From assembly GCF_905171775.1 (NCBI RefSeq), contig NC_053499.1, positions 143,803,251 through 143,867,250 of the forward strand: 64,000 bases of DNA, read 5' to 3'. Source of the stretch: Rana temporaria (Eukaryota; Chordata; Amphibia; Anura; Ranidae). Of this stretch, positions 9,105 through 20,313 are shown piece after piece; within the stretch, counting starts at the first letter, position 1, and each line of letters opens with the position of its first letter. The notes beneath the pieces are model-generated. The model did not search any database. It saw only the letters and a list, made by a program, of their open reading frames with translations, and was not told the DNA's origin. A program made the position numbers and the translations under genes.

Positions 9105-11335
9105 TTTAAGTATATAAATATAAAATATTAACCACTTCCCGACGGCCGTACGACTTTGTACGGCCGCAGGGTGGCTCTAATTCTCTGAGTGGCCGTCTTT
9201 TTACGGCCTCCGCTCCTCCTGGCCACTGGGGGGCGTGCGCGCGTGCCCGCCGCATCACTGTGATGCCGATGCGCGTGCCTGGCGGCCGCGAAGTCCGCTA
9301 CGCACCCGCGATCGGCGGATACAGAGACAAGGACGTGGATCTGTGGGTGTAAACACAGAGATCCACGTCGTGCCAGGGAGAGAGGAGACCGATCTGTGTC
9401 CCTTGTACATAGGGACACAGATAGGTCACCTCCCCCAGTCAGTCCCCTCCCCCCACAGTTAGAACACTATTCAGGGTACACATTTAACCCCTTCCTCACC
9501 CCCTAGTGTTAACCCCTTCAATGCCAGTCACATTTATACAGTAATCAGTGAATATTTATAGCACTGATCGCAGTATAAATGTAAATGGTGCCAAAAATCT
9601 GTCAAAAGTGTCCGATGTGTCCGCCATAACGTCGCAGTCCCAATAAAAATCGCAGATCACCGCCATTACTAGTAAAAAAAATAATAATAATTCTGTCCCC
9701 TATTTTGTAGGCGCTATAACTTTTGCGCAAAGGAGTCGCTTATTGCGATTTTTTTTTTGTTTTACCAACAAAAAATTGGGCTATTTATTATAGCAACAAG
9801 TAAAAAATATTATTATTTTTTTTCAAAATTGTTGCTCTTTTTTTGTTTATAGCGCAAAAAAACGCAGAGGTGATCAAATACCACCAAAAGAAAGCTCTAT
9901 TTTTGGGGAAAAAAAAGGACGCAAATTTTGTTTTGGAGCCACGTCGCACGACCGCGCAATTGTCAGTTAAAGCGACGCAGTGCCGGAAGCTTCCTGGGCA
10001 GGAAGGGGGTATATGTGCCCAGTAAGCAAGTGGTTAAATATATAAAAAATATTAAATAGTAAATATTAAGAATATAAATATTAAATATATTAAATATATT
10101 AAAAATAGTAACTATTAAGCATATAAATATTAAAAATATTAAATATATAAAAAAATGTAAATAGTAAATATTAAGTATATAAATATTAAATATATTAAAT
10201 ATATAAAAAAAAATGTAAATAGTAAATATTAAGTATATAAATATTAAATATATTAAAAATATTAAATCATAAATATTAAGTATATAAATGATAAATATAT
10301 TAAATATATAAAAAAATATTAAATATTAAGTATATAAATATTAAATATATTAAATATATAAAAAATGTGAATAGTAAATATTAAGTATATATAAATATTA
10401 AATATATAAAAAATAATAAATAGTAAATATTAAAAATATAAATATTAAATATATTAAATATATTAAAAATATTAAATAGTAAATATTAAGTATATAAATA
10501 TTAAAAAATTTAAATATATAAAAAAATGTAAATAGTAAATATTAAGTATATAAATATTAAATATATTAAATATATAAAAAAAATGTAAATAGTAAATATT
10601 AAGTATATAAATATTAAATATATTAAATATATTAAAAATATTAAATAGTAAATATTAAGTATATAAATATTAAAAATATTAAATATATAAAAAAATGTAA
10701 ATAGTAAATATTAAGTATATAAATATTAAATATATTAAAAATATTAAATCGTAAATATTAAGTATATAAATATAAAATATATTAAATATATTAAAAATAT
10801 TAAATAGTAAATATTAAGTATATAAATATTAAAAAATGTAAATATATAAAAAAATGTAAATAGTAAATATTAAGTATATAAATATTAAATATATTAAATA
10901 TATAAAAAAATGTAAATAGTAAATATTAAGTATATAAATATTAAATATATTAAATATATATAAAAAAAATTAAATAGTAAATATTAAGTATATAAATATT
11001 AAATATATTAAAAATATTAAATCGTAAATATTAAGTATATAAATATAAAATATATTAAATATATTAAAAATATTAAATAGTAAATATTAAGTATATAAAT
11101 ATTAAAAAATTTAAATATATAAAAAAATGTAAATAGTAAATATTAAGTATATAAATATTAAATATATTAAATATATAAAAAAATGTAAATAGTAAATATT
11201 AAGTATATAAATATTAAATATATTAAATATATTAAAAATATTAAATCGTAAATATTAAGTATATAAATATAAAATAATAAATATATTAAATATATAAAAA
11301 AATATTAAATATTAAGTATATAAATATTAAAGTAT
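9105..11335. repeat. A/T-only tandem array, interrupted by B copy 1
   Basis: The phrase AGTAAATATTAAGTATATAAATATTAAA recurs every 47-60 bp from 10038 to 11335, with almost no G or C. The same sequence (AGTATATAAATATAAAATATTAA) lies just left of B copy 1 at 9109-9131. The array therefore predates the insertion and is split by it. Confidence 0.93.
9132..10033 (+). mobile_element. B-family element, copy 1, TTAA target duplication
   Basis: The ends are CCACTTCCCGACGGCCG and AGTAAGCAAGTGG, flanked by TTAA at 9128-9131 and 10034-10037. The interior carries the family marks GGCGCTATAACTTTTGCGCAAA, GCAGAGGTGATCAAATACCACC and CGACCGCGCAATTGTCAGTTAAAGCGACGCAGTGCCG. No open transposase frame is present. 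TTAA duplication is known for piggyBac and Kolobok. Which of the two is undecided. Confidence 0.85.
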
Positions 11336-12650
11336 TAATACTGTGTCTTATTTTTTAATGCCCAATGGGTCCCTGTGCTTCTCTATGCAATGCAGACAGA
11401 TCATGGCTGATGGAAAAGGCTGTCAGGGGGCTGTACAAATCTTCCTGAAACCTGACTGCCTCAGTCCTATCCTTAAAGCGGGAGTTCACCCATTTAAAAA
11501 AAAAAAAAAAATCTCCCCTTAGCTTCCTGCTCGTTCGGTCTAGGGGAATCGGCTATTTGTAGTAAAATATGAGCAGTACTTACCCGTTTTCGAGATGCAT
11601 CTTCTCCGTCGCTTCCGGGTATGGGTCTTCGGGAGCGGGCGTTCCTTCTTGATTGACAGTCTTCCGAGAGGCTTCCGACGGTCGCATCCATCGCGTCACT
11701 CGTAGCCGAAAGAAGCCGAACGTCGGTGCGGCTCTATACTGCGCCTGCGCACCGATGTTCGGCTTCTTTCGGAAAATCGTGACGCAATGGATGCGACCGT
11801 CGGAAGCCTCTCGGAAGACTGTCAATCAAGAAGGAACGCCCATTCCCGCAGCCCATACCCGGAAGCGACGGAGAGGATGCATCTCGTAAACGGGTAAGTA
11901 CTGCACATATTTTAAAATAAATAGCCGATTCCCCTAGAAATAACGAGCAGGAATCTAAGGGGGAAAAGTGCCCTCTAAGGGTGAACCCCCGCTTTAAGAG
12001 CCCTCAGTCTTGATGCCAACAGTTCTCTGTTTTGGGGGAGGAGTTATGCAAATAATAATATACTAGGCGGGCTGTATTTGCATGCGGACCTCCCTAGGTA
12101 ACGCCCACATGTGATGCTGAGCCTCCATGATTGAAAGAACTGAAATTCAGTGAATAAAAGGGATGGGTCAGGGACAGTGAGGCTGCGGAGGAAAGGGCTA
12201 AATGATCCTGGACTTCCTTATTTAATCCATCCAGGACTTTATATTAGAATGCATGTTCTCATCTTCCTGGATGGTGTTAGCAGCTCATTTTTTTGGCATT
12301 TACTTTTTAAAGGTTCTCTATAATTACAGACAAGTCTTGCTGGGACTTGCAGTTCCTCCCCCATGGCGGGGGTTGTGGAGATGTGATATGAGGGGCGTGG
12401 GGCTCCGTCTCTTTCACAAAGGAAGAGGCGGTGGGGTGAGGAAGGGGTCTGCCCGCTCCTGTGAGTTTTGGCCGGAGAATTTGGCACCAGAATGAGACGC
12501 TCAGACCGTGCGGCCATGACCATATAAGGAGACTGACATGCTGGCTCCCGTCCAATGGGACTGCGCTCATCCACATGGTCCCGCCCACTCCATGCACCCC
12601 GATCCGGGCCAAGTCTGATCCTCCATTCTACAATCCTTCCCAACTGATAC
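11336..12650. other. Unclassified flanks of the I element
   Basis: Apart from the I element at 11477-11993, no repeat terminus is recognised here. 12240-12650 has several overlapping short open frames in both directions but no protein signature. CCTCAGTCCTATCC before I and CCCTCAGTCTTGATGCC after it are similar, suggesting an older local duplication at the insertion site. Confidence 0.3.
11477..11993. mobile_element. I-family fold-back element, TTAA target duplication
   Basis: TTAA lies at 11473-11476 and 11994-11997, with ends AGCGGGAGTTCACCC and GGGTGAACCCCCGCT. The two arms are long near-perfect inverted copies: GAGGCTTCCGACGGTCGCAT on the left returns as ATGCGACCGTCGGAAGCCTC on the right. 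The same protein-like string therefore appears in frames of both strands. Only a short loop (GGTGCGGCTCTATACTGCGC) separates the arms. There is no coding capacity. Confidence 0.88.
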
Positions 12651-12654
12651 ATAT

Positions 12655-15600
12655 TCTCAGATATTATAGAAACAAAGATAAATTATACAGGAGTGACATC
12701 ACCGCTCTCCAGATATAAGATATATTATACAGGAGTGACATCACCGCTCTCCAGATATAAGATATATTATACAGGAGTGACATCACCGCTCTCCAGATAT
12801 AAGATCTATTATACAGGAGTGATATCACCGCTCTCCAGATATCAGATATATTATACAGGAGTGACATCACCACTCTCCAGATATAAGATATATTATAGAG
12901 GAGTGACATCACCGCTCTCCAGATATAAGATATATTATACAGGAGTGACATCACCGCTCTCCAGGAGTGACATCACCGCTCTCCAGATATAAGATATATT
13001 ATACAGGAGTGACATCACCGCTCTCCAGATATAAGATATATTATAGAGGAGTGACATCACCGCTCTCCAGATATGAGATATATTATACAGGAGTGACATC
13101 ACCGCTCTCCAGATATCAGATATATTATACAGGAGTGACATCACCGCTCTCCAGATATAAGATCTATTATACAGGAGTGACATCACCGCTCTCCAGATAT
13201 AAGATATATTATACAGGAGTGACATCACCGCTCTCCAGATATAAGATATATTATACAGGAGTGACATCACCGCTCTCCAGATATAAGATATATTATACAG
13301 GAGTGACATCACCGCTCTCCAGATATAAGATATATTATACAGGAGTGACATCACCGCTCTCCAGATATAAGATCTATTATACAGGAGTGACATCACCGCT
13401 CTCCAGATATAAGATATATTATACAGGAGTGACATCACCACTCTCCAGATATAAGTTATATTATACAGGAGTGACATCACCGCTCTCCAGATAAGATATA
13501 TTATACAGAAGTGACATCACTGCTCTCCAGATATAAGATATATTATACAGGAGTGACATCACTGCTCTCCAGATATAAGATATATTATACAGGAGTGACA
13601 TCACCGCTCTCCAGATATAAGATATATTATACAGGAGTGACATCACCGCTCTCCAGATATAAGATATATTATACAGGAGTGACATCACTGCTCCCCAGAT
13701 ATAAGATATATTATACAGGAGTGACATCACCGCTCTCCAGATATAAGATATATTATACAGGAGTGACATCACCACTCTCCAGATATAAGTTATATTATAC
13801 AGGAGTGACATCACCGCTCTCCAGATAAGATATATTATACAGAAGTGACATCACTGCTCTCCAGATATAAGATATATTATACAGGAGTGACATCACCGCG
13901 CTCCAGATATAAGATATATTATACAGGAGTGACATCACCGCGCTCCAGATATAAGATATATTATACAGGAGTGACATCACCGCTCTCCAGATATAAGATT
14001 ATATTATACAGGAGTGACATCACCGCTCTCCAGATATAAGATATATTATAGAGGAGTGACATCACCGCTCTCCAGATATAAGATATATTATACAGGAGTG
14101 ACATCACCGCCCTCCAGATATAAGATATATTATAGAGGAGTGACATCACCGCGCTCCAGATATAAGTTATATTATAGAGGAGTGACATCACCACTCTCCA
14201 GATATAAGATTATATTATACAGGAGTGACATCACCGCTCTCCAGATATAAGATTATATTATACAGGAGTGACATCACCACTCTCCAGATATAAGATATAT
14301 TATACAGGAGTGACATCACCGCGCTCCAGATATAAGTTATATTATAGAGGAGTGACATCACCACTCTCCAGATATAAGATTATATTATACAGGAGTGACA
14401 TCACCGCTCTCCAGATATAAGATTATATTATACAGGAGTGACATCACCACTCTCCAGATATAAGATATATTATACAGGAGTGACATCACCGCTCTCCAGA
14501 TATAAGATATATTATACAGGAGTGACATCACCGCTCTCCAGATATAAGATATATTATACAGGAGTGACATCACCGCTCTCCAGATATAAGATATATTATA
14601 CAGGAGTGACATCACCGCTCTCCAGATATAAGATTATATTATACAGGAGTGACATCACCACTCTCCAGATATAAGATATATTATACAGGAGTGACATCAC
14701 CGCTCTCCAGATATAAGATATATTATACAGGAGTGACATCACCGCTCTCCAGATATGAGATATATTATACAGGAGTGACATCACCGCCCTCCAGATATAA
14801 GATATATTATACAGGAGTGACATCACCGCTCTCCATATATAAGATATATTATACAGGAGTGACATCACCGCTCTCCAGATATAAGATATATTATAGAGGA
14901 GTGACATCACCGCTCTCCAGATATAAGATATATTATACAGGAGTGACATCACCGCCCTCCAGATATAAGATATATTATACAGGAGTGACATCACCGCTCT
15001 CCATATATAAGATATATTATACAGGAGTGACATCACCGCGCTCCAGATATAAGTTATATTATAGAGGAGTGACATCACCGCTCTCCAGATATAAGATATA
15101 TTATATAGGAGTGACATCACCGCTCTCCAGATATAAGATATATTATACAGGAGTGACATCACCGCGCTCCAGATATAAGTTATATTATAGAGGAGTGACA
15201 TCACCACTCTCCAGATATAAGATATATTATACAGGAGTGACATCACCGCTCTCCAGATATAAGTTATATTATAGAGGAGTGACATCACCACTCTCCAGAT
15301 ATAAGATATATTATACAGGAGTGACATCACCACTCTCCAGATATAAGATATATTATATAGGAGTGACATCACCGCTCTCCAGATATAAGATATATTATAC
15401 AGGAGTGACATCACCGCTCTCCAGATATAAGATATATTATATAGGAGTGACATCACCGCTCTCCAGATATAAGATATATTATACAGGAGTGACATCACCG
15501 CTCTCCAGATATAAGTTATATTATAGAGGAGTGACATCACCACTCTCCAGATATAAGATTATATTATACAGGAGTGACATCACCGCTCTCCAGATATAAG

Positions 15601-15862
15601 TTATATTATAGAGGAGTGACATCACCACTCTCCAGATATAAGATATATTATACAGGAGTGACATCACCACTCTCCAGATATAAGATATATTATACAGGAG
15701 TGACATCACCACTCTCCAGATATAAGATATATTATACAGGAGTGACATCACCGCTCTCCAGATATCAGATATATTATACAGGAGTGACATCACCGCTCTC
15801 CAGATATAAGATATATTATACAGGAGTGACATCACCGCTCTCCAGATATCAGATATATTATC
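12655..15862. repeat. Minisatellite, 42-bp unit, about 76 copies
   Basis: The unit runs from ACAGGAGTGACATCACCGCT through CTCCAGATATAAGATATATTAT. Units start at 12729, 12771 and so on. Common variants are ACAGG/AGAGG, CGCTCTCC/CACTCTCC/CGCGCTCC and AAGATATATT/AAGTTATATT/AAGATTATATT. The 42-bp period keeps 14-residue repeats open on both strands. Frame breaks occur only where a unit is 33-43 bp. Each unit contains TGACATCA, one base from a CRE/AP-1-like site. This is not coding sequence. Confidence 0.97.
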
Positions 15863-16312
15863 TCTGTTTCCATATGAGGAATGCTGTTTAGGAACTTGGC
15901 TTTCTGTGGAATGTACAGATAATTCATTTCTGGACTCAGAACAGCGACATCTATAATTCTCTGTGATGGGAATCGCCGTCTTTCCCCCGCCAGCGGCGCG
16001 GAGATCTTCTCTGATGGAATTGGCGCACATAATAAACATTCCAGGAGGGGGTCGGTCTGCGGTTGATGTGATCTTGTTTGTATAATCAGATACAATATAT
16101 AGTCATCAAACCTGTTATATATCCATAACAACTCTTCTTCATGTGTCACATCCTCACCCTGCCCTGCACACCACCTGAAATTTCTCATCATGCTGACTCT
16201 TCGATCCTCAATAATCACTTCCCACCATAACCACACACACAACCCACCCACCGTGACCAGTCAGTGCAGTGCGGTCTTCAGCACAAACAAGTTACAACTC
16301 AGACACGTGTTG
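15863..16312. other. Apparently single-copy stretch beside the 42-bp array
   Basis: Minus-strand frames enter this stretch from the array and stay open for up to 140 codons in total, but no domain is recognisable. No repeat termini are visible. Confidence 0.3.
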
Positions 16313-16320
16313 ATTGCAGT

Positions 16321-17104
16321 CATAGGCGTGCGCACAGGGTGTGCCAGGTGTGCCCAGGCACACCCTAATCACCCTTTACAACTTAGATTCCCCCTACTTT
16401 CCTGGCTCCCCCTTTCCCCATGCAGTGCTAACAGCTTCCCTCCTCTCCCACCAGCTGTTGCTGCAAGGATGTTTTAGGATGAGTGGAGGAAGGGGCCGGT
16501 AAATATGGAATTGACCATCCCCTTCCCTTTCTGAATGAACATCGTGAGTGATCAGTAGTGTGTGTGTTTGAGCTTTTGGGGTGCACACCCTAATGCAATA
16601 GACTGCACACACCTACCGTGTTTCCCCCGAAAATAAGCCCAGGTCTTATATTAATTATGCCAACAAAAGACACAGTAGGGCTTATTTTCAGGGTAGGTCT
16701 TATCATGTAATGTGCTGTCTTCTCTCTCCCTCTCCCTCCCTGCCTGCCAGGAATCCCCAGTGTGAACTGAGTTAAAATGCTTGTAAAATCCTATAATCCA
16801 CTCTATTACAGTAGTATATAATGTACAATGTGTGCGTTTCTGTAATATAATTGTGCCAAATACATTTGTTATAGCGCCGCTCTGCACTTCCGTTACCCGC
16901 CGCAGCTCTCTTCCCCGCAATTATATTACAGAAACACACACATTGTACATTATAAACTACTGTAATATAGTGGATTATAGGATTTTACAAGCATTTTTAA
17001 CTAGGGCTTATTTTCGGGGTAGGGCTTATATTGCAGCCTTCCTGGGAAAATAGCACTAGGTCTTATTTTCAGGGTAGGTCTTCTTTTTGGGGAAACATGG
17101 TATG
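16321..17104 (+). mobile_element. D-family hAT-like element, copy 1, split by G
   Basis: The left end CATAGGCGTGCGCACAGGG starts at 16321. The right end CACACCTA is cut by G and its last bases TATG reappear at 17101-17104. The 8-bp TSD ATTGCAGT is present at 16313-16320 and 17105-17112, which proves that one insertion spans the interruption. The interior lacks coding potential. Confidence 0.9.
16616..17100. mobile_element. G element nested in D copy 1, TA target
   Basis: The ends are CCGTGTTTCCCCCGAAAATA and GGGGAAACATGG, flanked by TA at 16614-16615 and 17101-17102. Subterminal repeats of GGGCTTATTTTCAGGGTAGG are inverted towards the centre. The interior holds a second palindrome around TGTACATTATA (16808-16980). 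I recognise this terminus as widespread in vertebrates. The TA target suggests a Tc1/mariner-type MITE. Confidence 0.85.
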
Positions 17105-17261
17105 ATTGCAGTGCACATCAGCGCATGACACCGTGTAACATCCTAACAGATCGGGAGGGACTGCCTTGGGCGGCTATTCTAGTCCCACCGCATGAAGAAG
17201 GCAAAATGTCTTGTCTCCAATGTGCCTGCGGGCACGGTGTGCTGAAATAAACCACTGCATG

Positions 17262-17545
17262 CAGCACTATTTAAACCGCTCCTCCACCGCTCCTTCCCAT
17301 TGAAAACAATGGTACACCAGGGCTATACCGCCAGCAATGCGCATTGCCGGCGGGATTTAACCCCTTTTCGTCCGCTAGCGGGGGGTAAAACCTCACCGCT
17401 AATGGCCGAATACCGCGACAATTCCGACGGTATAGCGCCGCTAAAAATACCGGCGCTATACCGCCACCGCACCATCCGCCACAGTGTGAAAGGGGCCTTA
17501 CCAGCATTTTTCGGGCGCTGGCAGTGTGAAAGGGCGCCTAAGCGG
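17262..17545. mobile_element. C-family element fragment
   Basis: It contains ACCGCTCCTTCCCATTG, GCTAGCGGGGGGTAAAA, GGCGCTATACCGCCACCGC and CAGTGTGAAAGGGGCC, all shared with the C copies at 44468 and 47808. The left terminus is missing. Confidence 0.7.
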
Positions 17546-17690
17546 TCCCTGGGCGGAAGGAGGAAGTGGGACAGGAAGTCACACTCCTACTGAAGCCCCC
17601 ACTCCCCCCCCCCCAAAAATGACATGCCAAACATGGCATGTAAGGGGGCAAAGAGTGGTTTAAGCGGAAGTTCCACTTTTGGGTGGAATA
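17546..17690. mobile_element. H-family element fragment
   Basis: GGGACAGGAAGTCACACTCC, CATGCCAAACATGGCATGTAAGGGGG and GGAAGTTCCACTTTTGGGTGGAA match, in inverted order, the left arm of H at 58213-58350. Confidence 0.65.
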
Positions 17691-18051
17691 ATTAACTCCT
17701 TAATTCTCCTTCTCCATTTAATTATTATTTTCCTGCTGATTTTATTTTTTTTCGCATCTATTTTATAAACTATTAATAATTAAACCTTTTTTTTTTTGCT
17801 TTGTTGGGTAATATTTTTACACCTTTAACAAATATTGACACGTTTCACATTGAAAAAAAGGTGCAAAATTAAAATAAAAGTAAATGAATTTTATTTGTAA
17901 ATACGTTTTCAATGCTTTGTGCCATTGCTGAGAGTTGAAATGTAAACAAAACAGCTGCGGTAGGTATCGGTAAAGGTAATTGGTATTGGAGAGTACAAAA
18001 AAAAAAGTACTCGTAAAAAAAAGGTATTGGTGCATCCCTACGAAACAGTAT
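17691..18051. other. AT-rich stretch, nothing recognised
   Basis: A/T-rich with homopolymer runs. No termini, tandem repeat or coding signal. Confidence 0.3.
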
Positions 18052-18796
18052 GGTCCGGATTCACAAAGCACTTACGCCGACGTATCTCAGGATACGCCGC
18101 GTAAGTGTAAGTATGCGCCGTCGTATCTATGCGTCATGCCCATAAACTGAGATACGCCTGAAAATAGGCTTCCTCCGACCGACGTAACTTTCCTACGCCG
18201 GCGTATCCTAGGCGCATATTTACGCTGGCCGCAAGTGGCGCTCGCATTGATTTCCTATTCAAATATGGTAATAAGGGAGATACGCCGATTCACGAACGTA
18301 CTTGTACGCGGTTTGCGTAAGTCGTACGTCCGGCGTAAAGTTATTCCCCATATAGGAGGCGCAACCCATGCTAAGGTATGGACCAGGGAACACAAGCCGT
18401 CGTATCTTTTGTTGTTTACGTTGTACGTGAATATGACTAGGCGTAGGTTACGTTCACGTCATAGGCAGTGATCCGTCGTATCTTAGGGAGTAGTTCCGAC
18501 GTGATTCTGAGCATGCGCACTGGGATGCGGCCATGGGACGGCGCATGCGCCGTTCATTTTAAGTACTTCTATGGCGCTTGGCCCATCATTTGCATGGGGT
18601 CAAGCCTCATTAGCATGGCTCACGCCCACTTCCACCTACGCTGGCTTACGCCGAGGAAACCCAGCATATCTTTAAGAGCGAGTGGGAGCGAGTGCTTTGT
18701 GAATCCAGTGCTTGCCTCTGTGCGCTGCGTCGGCGTAGTGAATATTAGATACGCTACGCCTGCATAAATATGCGCCGATGTATGTGAATCCGGGCC
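18052..18796. mobile_element. A-family element, copy 2
   Basis: The ends are GGTCCGGATTCACAAAG and TGTGAATCCGGGCC. The interior has TACGCTGGCCGCAAGTGGCGC, GCATGCGCACTGGGAT and palindromic ends. The flanking triplets (TAT left, TTT right) no longer match exactly. Confidence 0.78.
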
Positions 18797-19192
18797 TTTA
18801 TAAAGGCCTCTTGCACACGATACTCCTGTATGAGCGTCTACTTTTTTCAGACTTTTTTTTTTCTTTTTTTGCGCATGTGCTTTCGCCCATTTTTTGGCAA
18901 ATGTGCGGAAACCCTTTCTCGCATTCTAATTCTGCACAAAATGTAAATTTGGCATTTGAGTGCATTTGTGCGCACTCGCGTGTATTTGCACGCATGAGGA
19001 GTAAATTACTGTCCCCGAGTATTTCCGGTGCCCCCCCCCCACCTCTGGCCACATGCCATAGAAGTCAATGCGGAACGAATTATCTTCGTTTCCATTGACT
19101 TCTATGGGGAAACTCGCTTTGATATGCAAGTGCTTTGGATTACAAGCATTCTCCTGGAAGGGATTATGCTCGTAATCCAAGGTTCTACTGTA
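18797..19192. mobile_element. Unclassified sequence ending in a mariner-like TIR terminus
   Basis: 19060-19108 is an inverted repeat (ATAGAAGTCAATGCGGAACG against CGTTTCCATTGACTTCTAT). GTAATCCAAGGTTCTACTG then ends at a TA (19191-19192). I associate the terminus CAGTAGAACCTTGGATTAC with TA-targeting mariner/Tigger-like elements. 18797-19030 has T-runs and GCGCA-rich sequence that I cannot classify. Confidence 0.45.
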
Positions 19193-20309
19193 TCAAAAAT
19201 TAGGCAATGAGATAGGAGATGCACCATAGACACTTTTATAACACAATATGAAGTAATAAAGTATAAATTATGAATATATTTGACATACTAAATATGATAT
19301 AATATAAGTACACACAACAATTATTAAGGATCAGTATTTTCAGTCCAATAAGATTTGATCATGACCATCACATGGCTGGAAATTTGGACCGCGCCTAATA
19401 CTGTATATAACATAAATATTCCAATAATGGTAATATGACATCACTGATTGGCCGTTGGTTGCTTTGTCACTATTTGGAACATTTTAAGTAAATATTACGT
19501 TTCTTTGAGACATTGAGAAAAGTTCACGGAACATCTGGGAACGCTTTGCGCTTTTTTAAACAGTTTTCGATTAAGGGGATTTGGGGGGGGGGGGGGGTAT
19601 GGGGCCTGGGGGGGTTAGGGGGGGATTAGAGAAATCCATTAGCGAGATGGATGATTTACTGGGATAATTGGCGGTTCCTCCCCTCTAGCCTGGTGCCCCC
19701 CTCCAGAGCCCATGGCACCACACTGGGCCTGGCCGCGCTCTCACACATCATGTGCTTCTTATTAAATTGTTTCCAGGTTGGGCCGAGCGTCCTGTCTGCG
19801 CGGATGGCGTGTTTGTAAAATCTGCACCATTGCACAATGACCCCCCCCCCCTCATTCCCGGCCTTCCTAATGACACGCTGCGCACACATGGGGCCATTCA
19901 ATAATAAACAATGGTAATTACAGAGATGGTCGCAATGGGAGGAGTTCAGCTTCATTTGCTGTAATGGCCCCGGAGGGCGGATGACCCCGACACCAGGCGT
20001 ATTTAGACATGAAATTAGGAGAATTAATTATATTAAACCTAAAGCGAGGTTAAGCTGGTGGATTCAGTATTGTATTTCCCTATTGGTGAAGTAGTGCGGC
20101 CGATTTCTCTAGAACGCCCAATGAGCTGCAAATGGCGCTATGGATTTCCCAGTGCGCTTAAAGCATATGCAGATCTCTGCCAGCACTGGCCCATTTACAT
20201 CTATGCATTGCCACAATGCATTACCTCAACGCACGTTATTTGCGATGCTGCATTGTGGTGCTATTCATTTTGAATGCCATCTTGATGCACGCGGGTTTCA
20301 TCGCCTTGC
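19193..20309. other. Mostly non-repetitive stretch with G-runs
   Basis: 19193-19560 is AT-rich and unremarkable. 19580-19628 holds several G-runs (up to 14) separated by short spacers. 19640-20050 looks single-copy and carries TAATTA/ATTAAT clusters like those of conserved non-coding elements. 20060-20300 resembles repeat L (see 3791). No coding signal. Confidence 0.35.
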
Positions 20310-20313
20310 TTTA

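Noticed and set aside
11580..11889. Identical N-terminal protein string on both strands
   Set aside because: It results from the fold-back arms of the I element, not from a duplicated gene.
12664..15599. Open frames up to 316 codons over the 42-bp array
   Set aside because: The same artefact: 42 is a multiple of three. The two strands encode unrelated strings, and breaks coincide with odd-length units.
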